Shown here: positions 34,351 through 46,200 of the stretch, in pieces
How positions within the stretch are numbered: position 1 is the first letter of the stretch
How the letters are laid out: each line of letters opens with the position of its first letter
From: Neurospora tetrasperma FGSC 2508
Lineage: Eukaryota; Ascomycota; Sordariomycetes; Sordariales; Sordariaceae
Reading direction: 5' to 3'
DNA: 49,934 nt
Assembly (NCBI RefSeq): GCF_000213175.1
Contig: NW_009799102.1
Span: 786,829 to 836,762, forward strand
Made by a program: the position numbers and the translations under genes
Notes under the pieces: generated by a model
Told to the model about the DNA's origin: nothing
The model's input: only the letters and a program-made list of their open reading frames with translations
Database searches by the model: none

Positions 34351-34671
34351 CAGTCGAACCCCCTGAAACTGCATGTAATTCAGACCTGGGATTTCTATGC
34401 ACTAAGTAGCATCTATGCAGTTTCTAGATTTGAGCTAGGCCTAAACAGGCAGCCAACCACTGGCCGAGACACTAAAATCCGACCTTATACTATAGATTGT
34501 CCCGCTCAAGACCAAGTCTGTAAGTGCATACGCACCAAAAACTGTCCGAGATTCGTATGCAGTATGCAGTTATGCAGTTGTAGCTGGGAATTAATTCAGA
34601 CTGCCGATTCTTATGCTCTAACTGGCGTATATGCAGTATCTGGAGGATGCAGCTTCAGGGGGGTTCGACTG
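34351..34671. mobile_element. MITE with pogo/Tc1-mariner-like termini
   Basis: A 321-bp element. The left end CAGTCGAACCCCCTGAAACT continues GCAT; the reverse complement of the right end is CAGTCGAACCCCCCTGAAGC then TGCAT, so the terminal inverted repeats match over about 25 bp with one extra C and one mismatch. Both ends are flanked by TA (34349-34350 and 34672-34673), the target-site duplication of the Tc1/mariner superfamily. Inside, the left subterminal stretch (about 34371-34430) recurs as a diverged direct repeat at the right (about 34585-34650): TAATTCAGA, then ATTCTTATGC/ATTTCTATGC, then ATGCAGT. It has no coding capacity, so a transposase would have to come from elsewhere. CAGTC termini suit the pogo/Fot1 branch. 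Confidence 0.75.
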
Positions 34672-34673
34672 TA

Positions 34674-36767
34674 CCTCCACGTACCTAGAGGTACGCCGGG
34701 TCGAGCTACGGTCACTTGGGGCCAAATAGTCGCTCTCTCGCGCCACTACCTATGCGCGGTTTATACCTACCCGGGCGAAAGTCCTAACGATCATTCTTGG
34801 AGAAACCTCACCAAATCTCCGGGAATTCATCCACGGAGTAACTCGCTGGGAAACTCTACCCGTCAGTTCCTGTTCATTCGAGTCATTCGAGGTTGTGTGT
34901 GGGGGGGTGTTGTTCGATCTTGTTTACTTCCATATGTCATGTCTGTCGGTTCTTGGCCTCCCCGTACCTGACAGATGCATATCTGCATCTACCGCATCTC
35001 TCTCACAGGACCTGGGGTCCAGTCGCTTTACGAGAAACCTCGGGTAAGAAGCAGCAGCGCCTCTACCATTATTCAATTTCAACACTTCCTTGAGCTTGTT
35101 TCAAGCAAGACACACCATGGCCTGAAGAGATGAAGATGCTATAAAGATACGACCTAGTAGCACTCCAAGACACTCGAACCGCATAATCACCTGCCCATCT
35201 CACATCACAAACCAGACAGGCGTTGATGTTTACGTACGATACGCATGATTAATGTCTGGTGATATATCTATCGCTCCGGGACATTCGGACCCCAGACCTC
35301 AGCTGTGTTCCTGGATCCCTACCGCCTAGGTGATCCCATGCCCACCACCTATTCTACTATGGTACAAGCCCAAGTACACTTTAATCGATACACTACAGCT
35401 TACCTACCCCTGAATGGTCAATGCATATCCCGTCGTCCCGTCGTCGATCAATCACTGCCCTAAATAACTATACTACCCTATGTACGCAGTACCTACCTAC
35501 ATACTTCAAGCTCCATGTTAGCTCGGACTTTACCTACCCCGTGCCTCTACATACATAGTAGACACACTTACATACATCCTACCTACATCGAGCATACGCA
35601 CAATATGCAGTATGTACCACGCCGTGCACGCATCTTTATACATAGCTAGACGTAGGGTGTTGTGTTGTACCTGGCAGGATATGTACAGTACATACAGGCC
35701 TCGGTACCTCTATGTATGCGGAACCTGCCGCGGCACCTTACCTGATCTTGTACACTACATATCTGTATGTACACTAACCTCTACCTAGAAATAGGGTAGC
35801 AAGCAACACCCGTTAGGTCTCCAGGTCCCAAGACCTCGCTTCTGTGTGGATCATCATCCATCATCATCACAGAGCGAGCGAGCGACGGAGAGACAGATTT
35901 GATGCTGGATGCCGCCTGGTCTCCCCGTCAGACGGACGGGCGCGGAACGGTCCATCAATGAACCCCGTGATCTAATATTACAAGCAAGCACACAAGCAGC
36001 TACACTACACTAGAGCCTTAACCCCCAAACCGTGGTCCATGTCGCCGATCTCTGGTCCAGGTTCAAGGTTGAGACGAGTATGTACCTAGTTCCCCTCTTG
36101 TAAGGTAAAGGTAAGGCGAGTAGTGTACATAGTGTAGTGTAGTGTAGTGTAGTCCACCTAGGGCGGTTCCGGTTAATGCTTTGCTTTGCTTTGCTTTTCT
36201 TTCTTTCTTTCTGTGACGAATGCTCCTAGCTGTGACTAGGACACCACCTAGTGAAAGGGATAACTGTCTGCGAACTTGTAATGCCTGCTCTGCCTTCGGT
36301 AGGTACGTACATATGTCATTCCCAGACACATACACCCTTCAGTTCTTCATCACACTTTCGCTTGCTGATTTTCGGTTGTTTTGTTGACATCACTTAGAAG
36401 TGGTACCTAGTGGTGTACATTGGGATGGATTCTGATTGATGAACGGGTGCGGATATGAGCAGTACATACAAACATCACCAGCAGTGTCGTTGGTAAATTG
36501 TGAACTGAGTGGTAGCAGTAAGTGGTACGTTCCATTACAATGAATGATAGCAAATAAGTAAGATATAAGAGCGGTATGATATTTCTCCCGTCTCTGTTGG
36601 ACCCTGAAGCAATACATGAATCTGCAAGTGGAACTTCTTCCAAACACCACCTCCAAGCGTAATATTTGATGCACATGTAGGAAAAAAAGCAAAGCCATGG
36701 CTTTAACAACACCAATAAAAAGAGTGCTCACACTTCATGCCCGCTCAAAATACTTCCACATAACCCT
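34674..36767. other. Gene-poor region rich in short repeats
   Basis: About 2.1 kb with very many TACCTAC, TACATAC and GTAC motifs, a (TGTAG) run near 36128-36152 and TTTGC/TTTC runs at 36178-36210. No coding region could be supported. The right end is the 3' flank of mcl1. Confidence 0.55.
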
Positions 36768-39468
36768 CTAAGCAAAAGGATCCTCCTCCCCCCCTTCACT
36801 CTCGTCCTCCCCGGCCACCCTCCTCTCACCCACCTCTCTAATCTTCTCCCCCAATATCCTCCTTCCGTATCTTTCAGCCACCTTACCCGCTGCTTCGATC
36901 ATCCGTCCCGTCCTGTCCTTCATAAGTTTCACCACCTCCAGCGCCCTCATCCCCCTGTCCTCACCCTCGCGGCACTCAATCGCCAGCAGCTGCAGCAGAG
37001 TCTTGTCGATATCAAGCTCCAGTCTGGCCAACGCAGCGCGCTGCGAGGCCGTGGACCGGGAGCTTTCGAGCATGTCCGAGAGCTGCGCGGCGCGCAGAGA
37101 GGAGAGAAGGAAGGATTGGGTTAAGGGGAGGGATTCCTTGGTTGTTAGGGGATCGGCGTTGTTTTCGGAGTCGGAGTCGTCGGCTTCTGATGCAGTGGAA
37201 TCGTTGTCCTCCTCGTCTTCTCCATCAACATCCATTAGATCGTCACCGCTGCGCGTCTTTTTCTTCTTGGATTGCTTCTTGGGCTTCGCAGAGGTGAGGG
37301 GTACGGCAAATTCGAATTCGGAAAGCAAAGGGCGAGGGAAATAGGGGTATTGGTCGCCACCCTTGAGGATGATACAGTGGAATTTGTTGTCGGCGACAGC
37401 GATGGGGAAGTAGGATTCTTTTTTGCGGCCGGAGGCGAGACGCGGGAGGAGACGGGTGTCGAGGAGGGGCACCCATACGGCCCGGGAGGGACGGCGCCAG
37501 TGAAGGAGCGTGAGGAGGGTGCCGGTTGAGTCGTAAATGCAGGGGTCCTGGACCGAATGTTAGTGGATGGATAAGATACAAGGAAAGAGGGAGAGAGGGA
37601 CGAAGACGTACGCCATTGTCAGAAAAGAAGACGCTCTTTACTGTCGCGCCTTCAGGGAGGGCGACGGTGTCTTCGTTCTGACAAACTTCATCCCGCTTGA
37701 TGTTCTCAATGGTATACAGCAAGCGCGACATACCATCCGCACCCACAGGCCCGTTGCCCATAGTCAGGACGTAGTCCCTCCAACTAGCGCACGTAACGAT
37801 CGGTGTGCTCTTGGGTCTGTACACCCTCACGGGAATACCGAAAAGGGTGTATATCCTCACATAGTTGCCCGTCGTTGTCACGGTAATATATGAATCACTC
37901 AGCGACATGGCCAGCACCGCCTCACCCTTGGGCAGCTGTATGCGCCAATCATTTCTTTGCGTCCAGGTCTCATGGGGGCGGTAAAAGACCACAGCTGGGG
38001 AGCCATCCTCTTTTGGTGGGCACGAGAAAAGGCTGCCCTTGTCGTTCAGGCAGGCCTTGTCGTAGAGGAAGGTATCGGTAAAGTGGAAGTCTCTGTGGAA
38101 CTCGTGGTCGTAGAACTCGACGGTTACGGTGTTATGGGAGTCTTGGTCAACGGTCCAGACAAAGCCGATCAGGTTCAAGCAGAGATATTTCCGGTTGCCG
38201 CGCCATGGCGTCGATCCAGGTTGGAAGGAGGGATGGTGTTGCGGTTGGACAAAGTTGCCACGCTTGGCAGTGTGACTCTCGTAGATAGCATCGTCTTCGG
38301 CTGGGCGTTTGCGGCCCGCGTTGAGGGTGTATCCTGCGCCGTCATCGTCCACCACGAAATCGTCGTCGTCGCCGTAGTTTTCGTCCAGGAGGTCATCGAG
38401 GTCGGCGTCCACGGAGTCTCTGCGTGGGCGAGCGTCGGGCTTAGGACCACTGACTTCTAAGCGGCGGGTGTTGTTGGATAGTTCGGTGAGAGGGTCGTGG
38501 ATAAAGGGGGCGGGCTGCTTGGGTAGCCTGAGAAGAGAGGCGAACTGCTCTGGGACGAAGTCGGGGCTGATGTAAAGCTCTCCGTCGGAGGTTGTGAACG
38601 AGGCAAGGTTTTTCGTGGGATGCCAGCAGATATCCGTGACATTGGGATATTCGTATCTTGCAATGACACTCTGGTCTTTCGTTGACCAGATCAGGAGCTT
38701 CTTGTCCTTGCCAGCCGAGGCGAGCAGAGCACCGTTGGGCGACCAAGACAGGGCCGTGATATCTCCATCGTGACCGTTCTTGAAGACCCGCTGCTTTTCC
38801 CAGTCGTTCTTGGAAATAACCTGAATGTCTCGTGTAGGAGTCGGTACGGCAAAGGCGCGACCGTCGGGGTGCCAGACCGCCCTTGACGAGGCTTCGGACT
38901 CTGTCTCCAGCCTGCCAATGACACCATCCACCTTTCGAATCAGCTCTGGGTGTTCGGCAGTCAGAGAGTAGATGTATATGACGCCGTCGGTACATGATAG
39001 CGCGAGCAAGCTGCCCTTGGGATCGAAGGTCAAGTGTTTTGTCGGCTTTCCGTGTTCTTTGAGGGTACGTAGCTGGGTATTGTCGTGGACCCCAACCAGC
39101 CTCACTGTCAGCTCGTCGCTGGCAACAGCGCACCACTGGTGATCTGGAGATATGGCGACATCGCGGACTGGTAGAGAGGTTCGTAGAAGAAAACGATCGA
39201 AGGCATTGGTGTCGAGCGAGTACAAGCTGACGGTACCGTCCTCGGAGCCGGCCACAAAGTAGTTGTCGCTGGTGGCAAGGGCAAGGTTCTGTTCCTGACA
39301 GTCGTCGATATTCGTGGGTTCGCCTTCATAGCCCGTCTTGTAAAGTCTGGTGGTGTTGTTGGACCCGACCGTCACCAGTCTGGTGCCATCGGGGGTGTAG
39401 GCGCAGTATGTTGCTCCCGGGGGATGAGCTGGTCGTGACCGTGGTCGAGATGCGATGAGTGTGGTCAT
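36768..39468 (-). CDS. mcl1: Mcl1/Ctf4/SepB (AND-1) replisome and cohesion factor, 878 aa
   Basis: Two exons, 37612-39468 and 36768-37547, with a 64-nt GT-AG intron (CCACTAAC branch). N-terminal WD40 propeller (about residues 10-330) with repeats such as GATYCAYTPDGTRLVTVGSNN, VWHPDGRAFAV and DITALSWSPNGALLASAGKDKKLLIWS. An acidic linker follows (DADLDDLLDENYGDDDDF). The central SepB/Mcl1 domain (about 425-710) includes RGNRKYLCLNLIGFVWTVDQ, VTVEFYDHEFHRDFHFTD and VLTMGNGPVGADG. A basic/acidic stretch and a helical C-terminus (DMLESSRSTASQRAALARLELDIDKTLLQLLAIECREG...ALEVVKLMKDR) correspond to the helical bundle that binds polymerase alpha and GINS. Ctf4/Mcl1 links the CMG helicase to polymerase alpha and supports cohesion. 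Start at MTTLIASRPRSRP; an in-frame upstream ATG-like start at 39534 is possible. Divergent from the WD40 gene at 40022. Confidence 0.93.
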
Positions 39469-40021
39469 GTTTGGATATGATTGAGTCTCTTTACCCTGGG
39501 ACCATTCATTCCCTTCCAGGTTCTTCAGTCGCAAAGAAGAAAGAGGGGAGAGAAAAGAGGAAGGGTAAAGTCTTAAACGGCGTGTAAGTTACAAGATGGA
39601 AAGACGCGTCGAGCGCGTTTTCAATTTACAGCACGCGCTATCATCTTATCGTGCCCCACCATGTCATCCCCACGGCAGCGAGTAGGACCCACTCATTCCA
39701 CTTGGGCGCTGAACTTCCCCGCCAAATGCTTGGATAGGGGTAGCTCCTCCCGCGGCCGTAGGGCTTAACTGTTAAGAATCGCACTTCCTGTAGCCAGGTC
39801 TCTTAACAGACCGCTAACACTACTCATCGCTCTATTTGCCTGAGGTGCCTGTTGACCGAGAATCATCTGGAACACCATTTCCACTCCCGTCATTAGGCGG
39901 TCACTTACAAATCAGAGGAAATTGTTATATTCAAGAAGAGGGCACAGTAGAAACGAGTCACCCAACTCCTCCACCAGAGCCGAACAGAAGAAGTCAATAT
40001 TAGACATCCTCAAGCATCAAA
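39469..40021. promoter_or_regulatory. Bidirectional promoter region between mcl1 and the WD40 gene
   Basis: A 553-bp head-to-head spacer. It contains GACGCGTCGAGCGCG at about 39603 (an ACGCGT MluI-cell-cycle-box core lies at 39603-39609 in the form GACGCGTC), which would suit cell-cycle control of mcl1. The functional claim is inference. Confidence 0.4.
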
Positions 40022-41272
40022 ATGCAGTCCTCAGACCCACGCCACTTCTTCGAGACCGAGTAAGTTACCAGGGTTTCCCTCAACGTAAACAAGATGAACT
40101 AGAGCCTAACATCTTGGAGTGCGGAGATCGCAAAGAGAGAGAGGAGGGAAGCCAAGACCAGTAACACCTATGGCAACCCCATCAAGCTCAAGTCCAAGAT
40201 CCTTGGAGCCGTTGTTGACCCCCTTGCTCCCTCTTCGGCCATCTTCGTAGCCGAGTCTGCCGGATCAGTCCGAAGAGTCCAGGTCGATGGTGAGGGAGAC
40301 ACAAGGACAGTCTACCGCGGTCCCACGACACCCGTCAGTTGTGTAGCTGTGGGTGGCCCCGGCAACAAGACCGTCTTTGCCGGTGCCTGGGACAAAAACA
40401 TCTGGTCCTGGGACATTGATACCAAAGCTCCGGGCCGCAAATATGCTGGTCACTCGGACTTCGTCAAAGCCATCGTTTGCGCAAAGCTGGGCGGAAAGGA
40501 TGTTCTGGTCAGTGGTGGTGCTGACAAGAAGATCATTGTTTGGGACATTGCCACCGGCTCCAAGCTTCATGTGCTACAGGACAGCGTGGTGAACATGCTC
40601 AGCATCCAGGATCTAGTCGTCGACCCTGCTTCCTCGTCACCGGATGAGTTGTGCATCATCAGCGCCAGCAGCGACCCGCACATCCGCCGTTGGAAGATTC
40701 GCTTAGATGGGTGGGAGCAGTTTGCGGAGCCTGACCCTGCTACCCCGGCAGCAGAGCGACATACCATTCTTGAGCACGAGACGACCGTCTATAAGCTGGT
40801 CATCGATCACGACGGCGATGAGGCCGACTTGTGGTCTGCGAGCGGTGACGGATCCGCCAAATGTCTGTCCAGAATCAAGGGCTTCACTGCTGACGACACT
40901 TTCGAGCACGGCGACCATGTCCGTGCTGTGGCGGTCACAGATCAATGGGTCATCACGGCCGGACGCGATGAAGACCTCAAGGTCTGGGACCGGACTTCAG
41001 GCAAACTTTACTGCTCCCTGGAGGGTCACTATGACGAAGTGACCGAGCTGGTCATTCTCAGGGGCTCCGCTGGATCAAGCGAGCGCGTTTGCAGTGTGAG
41101 CATTGATGGTACCATCCGGACGTGGCCCTTGGACAAGGCTAGTCTAGATGCTACCGTCGAGGAGCAAAAGAAGCCTATCAAGCCTGCAGAGGAGGAGAAA
41201 CCCGATGGTGAAGGGCTATTGACGGCCGATGAAGAGGCCGAGCTTGCCGCCCTGATGGAGGATGACGATTAA
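40022..41272 (+). CDS. WD40-repeat protein, 396 aa
   Basis: Two exons, 40022-40059 and 40120-41272, with a 60-nt intron (GTAAGT donor, CCTAAC branch, TTGGAG acceptor); the join reads MQSSDPRHFFETDAEIAKR. The protein is one beta-propeller: ILGAVVDPLAPSSAIFVAESAGSVRRV, FAGAWDKNIWSWDI, LVSGGADKKIIVWDIATG, IISASSDPHIRRWKI, LWSASGDGSAKCL, VITAGRDEDLKVWD and VCSVSIDGTIRTWPL, i.e. about seven repeats, then an acidic tail (LTADEEAELAALMEDDD). Propellers of this kind act as scaffolds; no named ortholog is assigned. It shares a 553-bp spacer with mcl1. Confidence 0.9.
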
Positions 41273-43298
41273 AAGTGGACCATAACCTATGCATCATCCC
41301 ATCGTGGGCTTCTGCAGGAAAAATGATAAGGCAGCCGTTTCGACGCTTACCCGTATCTCGATGCCTGACCCTTGGCCGAGTCGGTTGCGCTCCTGTCTGC
41401 ATCAGCGAGATATTCTTTCTCGTGAACGGGTACACTGCGTCAGTGGTTGTCAGAACCAGACCTCCAAGGACCCCTTTCGCACTCCGTGAGTCCATCAATT
41501 TGTGGCAGCCATATGCGGTCACCCGTTCAGCTTCACGGATGCGCGCCCTGGCTGGGGCTGTGGTTGGTTCCAAGGAACATGAACAGGCTCTCGTTTGCGC
41601 CGCACGGCATCCAGAAGTTTCGAAACGAACAGGGCAGCCTTGGACCTATGATAGCCGCTTTCTCCTCCATTGCTTGGTTGTCACCGGTCTCTGGCACTTT
41701 CAACAAGCTTCAAACTCCTGTCTGGCTGCAGGGAAGCACACATCTATGCGGCCGACCGCCACGAGGGAGAAACATCGGATATTGCCACGTTTACACGCGT
41801 AGGAGGAGGTGAGAAAACGTGGAAAAGGAGTCACTTGAACCATCGGAGGGAGAAGCCCAGCTACCTGGTGCAACCAACAACAAGACATACCCACCCACAC
41901 ACCGGACCCTTGTAAAGTGAACCCATGAACATAAGAGTGGACAATGCAACTGATAGTAAGCGAGAAAGAGCAGCGAGTTGCATTTTTTTTTTTTAACTTG
42001 CGAATTCGGGGACTTGGTCACGTTTATTGGCCAGTGAGATGAGAGTAGTAAGCAGAAAGGCATATGGCACAGTGAAAAGCATCACCAACAAGAGGAAAGC
42101 TTCTGAGAGCAGACGGTTGGACTTGGCATAGAAGCTCCCTCGCTTCGCTAATTCCCCGTCAGTCAGCCCAGACAGGCCGATCATTCGAACACAGTACGGG
42201 GTACCTGCAGCTTGAAGCATCCCCCTGCTTACTAGCGAGCCTTGCTGCGATCTGGCCACTGACAGAGCTGCGGATCACGGAGCTACACTCCGCCCCAGTT
42301 TGGATCCTTGATGACCATGTTGTTGTTGACTTTGTGTCAGTTTTCTTTTTTTGTCCCTTTTCACCTTGTACCGTCTACCGAGAGATCACCCAACGTCGAT
42401 CAACTCGACAAAAAGACCAACAAGATACGGACCACCCAATCCTCCACAATTCCCTGAAGCCAACGTGGCATTCATCAACAACCATAGTTGGCACAAAGGA
42501 ACTGTGGTTCATCCTTGTCTTGGACCCTGGGACCACCTAATATAAAGGGTAATCATCAAGATGCAGGTTCCACCCTCGAAAATCGTGAGCATCCCCCGGA
42601 TCTGCTAGTATCATGATCTTGATGATCTGGGTTTATCATGCCGCCATCCATGGGGACACCCGAAGAGGTCCTCCTTCCCTCCGGCAAGCGGTGATGCCTC
42701 TCCGGTCAGTGCTGCAAGGGGTTGTGAATCGAAAATCTTCCACTTCGAATGAAGCCTGCCTCTTTCCGGCTTCTGCATTTCCCTTTTTACTCGTCCAAGT
42801 TCCCTTCCTCGAACACCATGTCTCTGGTGGGCTACTCCAATCTGGCTTCATAAGTCTCTGCCGTGTCCGTGAAAGTCCATGCAAGCCACACTTTCTCTAC
42901 TCTCTCATCCCATTTGTCCACGCCAATTGTTGATGCAACCCAACGGTCTCACTCTTTTCGTTTACTTCTCACCAAGCCACCGCGAACGTTCACCCACCGG
43001 AACTTGGGAACCGAAAAGCAAAACGCCATTACCAGAAAAGCTCGCTGTATATATGTCTTGCTGTTCAACAAAACAAAGCTAAAGCCAGCCGACCTGCTGT
43101 ACGCCCATCACTACCGTGTTTCGTCTCGGACCTTCTCTAAAAACACAAACCAACTTCCAGTTGCACACTCGAGTCAAGTGTAGTAACGGGATAATCTCTG
43201 ACTGGACCGATCCACAGACGCAACCCATACCGCCGGGTCACACGCCCCGTGTTGTTTCATAATCAATTAAAAAATCATCTATTTTCTTCGCATCTAAT
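41273..43298. other. Intergenic region with one weak membrane-protein-like frame
   Basis: Two kb between the WD40 gene and the next gene. On the minus strand 41993-42259 is open and ends with a hydrophobic segment (FLLLVMLFTVPYAFLLTTLISL); it has no known homolog that I recognise and plausible splicing does not improve it. A 175-codon plus frame right after the WD40 stop (41275-41802) looks like chance. Nothing else seen. Confidence 0.4.
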
Positions 43299-46200
43299 AT
43301 GGCCGGCCACAACTCACCAACAGCACCCTCTCTGTCCAGGGAACGACAAAGCGGCAGTGTTATAGCACTGGAAGGTCCAGAAGAGGTTGTCGCTACGCAG
43401 CTATACCTACTCCCTGCTTCACCCCAGATCATTGTCCTCCCAAAAATCGAGCATTATATACCAACATCTCCGATATCACACGACCAAGAACAGTCACGTC
43501 ACAAATCCGATCCTCGAAAAATCATATCGACCATTCACAACGCAGCCAAGCGAAGGCATTCGGTGGCTATGGAGTTCCTTCAACACTCCACGGCAGAAAG
43601 AAAGCGGGCCGTTTTCCTACAAGGGGGGACATGCGGTGCTAAGCTCATGTGTCTGGATGCTATTGGAAAGGCTTACACGGCAGGCAATCTGGAAAAGGCG
43701 GCAGCCATCTTTGACCGACTTATGAGCCAGGGTCTCAAGAGCCTTGAAGACGATGGATTTCATGTTGACTCGATCATCGACCCGATATCGAGTGACACGT
43801 GGGTCGGGAACCCCGATGCCAATAAGAGTGTTTGGGCAAACAAGGGTACCACAACCAATGGAAGAGAGGAGGACGACGACGACATGGAAGATCCAATCAC
43901 AAAAGCCATGCGGGCTGCTGATGCGCTCGATAGGGAAACAGAAAACCTTCAGCCGCCGAAACATGATGCTGGCCTCGGCGTGGACTTCGAATTAATGAGG
44001 CCACGAAGCTTGAGCATGTCCGCCGTTGGATTTATGGCTGCCGCTCGCGACATGGTGATCCGTGAGAGGGAAGTCGGTTTGGACATGTCAACGGCCGCAA
44101 ACACAGACGTATTCCAGTTGCTCCCATCACCACTTCTCTTCCCGTCGAACCCTGCAACCAAAACATCTTCCTTGGTAGTTTCTCCTCCGCACAACACTCA
44201 GGGACAGCTTAAGAAAGCCAGATCTTTTCCGCTTCCCGAGAACCTGAAAGACGTCAAATTCAACCTCAAAGTGGATTATGTCGGCAATGCGCAGATGGAT
44301 TCCGTTGCGTCCAAAGCTTTTGCTCAACCCTGGCATGCAAGGAAGTTGACAGATGACGCAGGTATTGGCGCCGCGACCACGTTGCTGGGATCAGGTCTTG
44401 GTACCGAAGATAAAGACCGAGAATGGAACGGCACAGCGAGCGTATCTAATTACTCAACTGCCACCCCTACAACCCACGATGCAACCCACGATGCAACACG
44501 CGATGCAACACGAGAAGCAATCCACGTGGGAAGCCACACGAGGGTATCTTCCAAACCGCCAGGACTCAACGTCTCGCTTCGAAATTTCGAGAAGAAGCCA
44601 AAGGCCCTCGAAGGGCTGGACCATGAGGACAGTGTCATCGGAACCAAAGGTCGAACATCATCAGATGAAACGGCACCTTTTGAGCCCCTTCTACCGTTCA
44701 ATGAGCATTACGTGATCCACTTGTCAAACGGCAAACCTGATGACCAGTTCGGCTTCGTGTCCGGTCGCTACAAAGACGGCTCCGACTCCATTCACCCACC
44801 TCCCACCTCGACCTATTCGCTCAATATTGATGCGATCGCCGTAAGTCCTCGTCCTGAGGAAGAGCTGAAGGACATGACTCCCAGCGAAAACAACATTTAT
44901 CCCGCTTCCGAGTATGACCCTTATCGGTACGAAGAACAGCTCAGGCCGCAGTCAACCACACCTGGCTATGTCTTTCCCGCCTCCTTTCCGGTCACACCGT
45001 CAGCAAGCAGGTTCCATAACATTTCTACCCACAACAAGACTGCCGTGTGGGTTCAAAACACCCTTCGATCGGTCCTTGACGTCCATACCCCAATCGAGGA
45101 GATTGACTACCTGTCTCCGGACATTGACTCCCCGGATCCACAGTTGCGCAGTCTCTGGGAGCCTTTAATGTGCGCCGAAACGGATCAGCCAAAGGGGGAG
45201 AGGAACGTCGATCTCATCTTGGCGATTGGCGCCGAGGATGGTGTCAAAAAGAACTTCAAACAAGGAGTTATGGCCAAAATTGAGCAGCTTGGGTTTTCTT
45301 CCCATGGCGATGGAATGTCGCGGAGCGGCCGATTGGGTTTGCGGTAAGCTTGATTCCACGATAAGTGTGGTGTGAGGAGAAACTGACCCGATTGCCTACA
45401 GATATTTGATTGGAAACGCTATGCAGACCTTTACCTCCCAGCCGCTGACCCAGCAGTCCAAGGAGAACCCCTTCTCCAACCCCACACTACTGGCAAGCCT
45501 CATCATTCCCCATGTCGACACTTACTTGCGCGGAAACGACAACGTTCGCTTTCTTCTCATCGAATACCCCGTTGAGCACTTGTCTACCATGCTGGCCATG
45601 CAGAAGCTTATGGGGAGCCAAGTCATGAAGGTGGCTGGAATTTCCAAGGGGACAGATAAAACAATATTTTCGATGGCCGATTATCGAGTATCGTCTGTGG
45701 CATCTGTAGCCGAGGTTTCTGAATGTGTTGAAGCTATCCGGGACACTTTGGCCTTGATCTCGGACTTTTACAAGCCCCAGACGAGTGACGATGTGCCAAC
45801 GTCTCCAGCCACCGATGCTGTCCAGAAGGAAAAGCATATCACAGCGAGGTCCTTAAGCACCAAGAGCAGCGACCTGACGAATCCCAGCATCGCACCTCTA
45901 CTCCCACCACAACAACACTCACCACGCCACAAGCCATCACCGGTTGCTATATCAACATTTGCAGCCATGTCAACTCCCCCTCCGCCTCTTCTTCCTGTCT
46001 CTCCGGCGGACACCTACAATCACACTCACGCCTATGTCCATAGCAATTGCCAGAACCATGGCCACGGGCACGTCCATGCCTACATGCCCACAGCAGCCAT
46101 TCACCTACCGACCCGCTCCATCTCCCCTCCTCCCTGCTCTCACTGCTCGTCGACTTTCAGCACGTCGATGACTCGAAGCAACACTCTCATAAGCCACGGC

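Noticed and set aside
41275-41802. 175-codon plus-strand frame right after the WD40 gene
   Set aside because: No domain, no conserved pattern and no promoter-like start; most likely 3' UTR and chance.
41993-42259. 88-codon minus frame with a hydrophobic segment
   Set aside because: The membrane-like stretch is suggestive, but I could find no consistent gene model; kept only as a remark in the intergenic entry.
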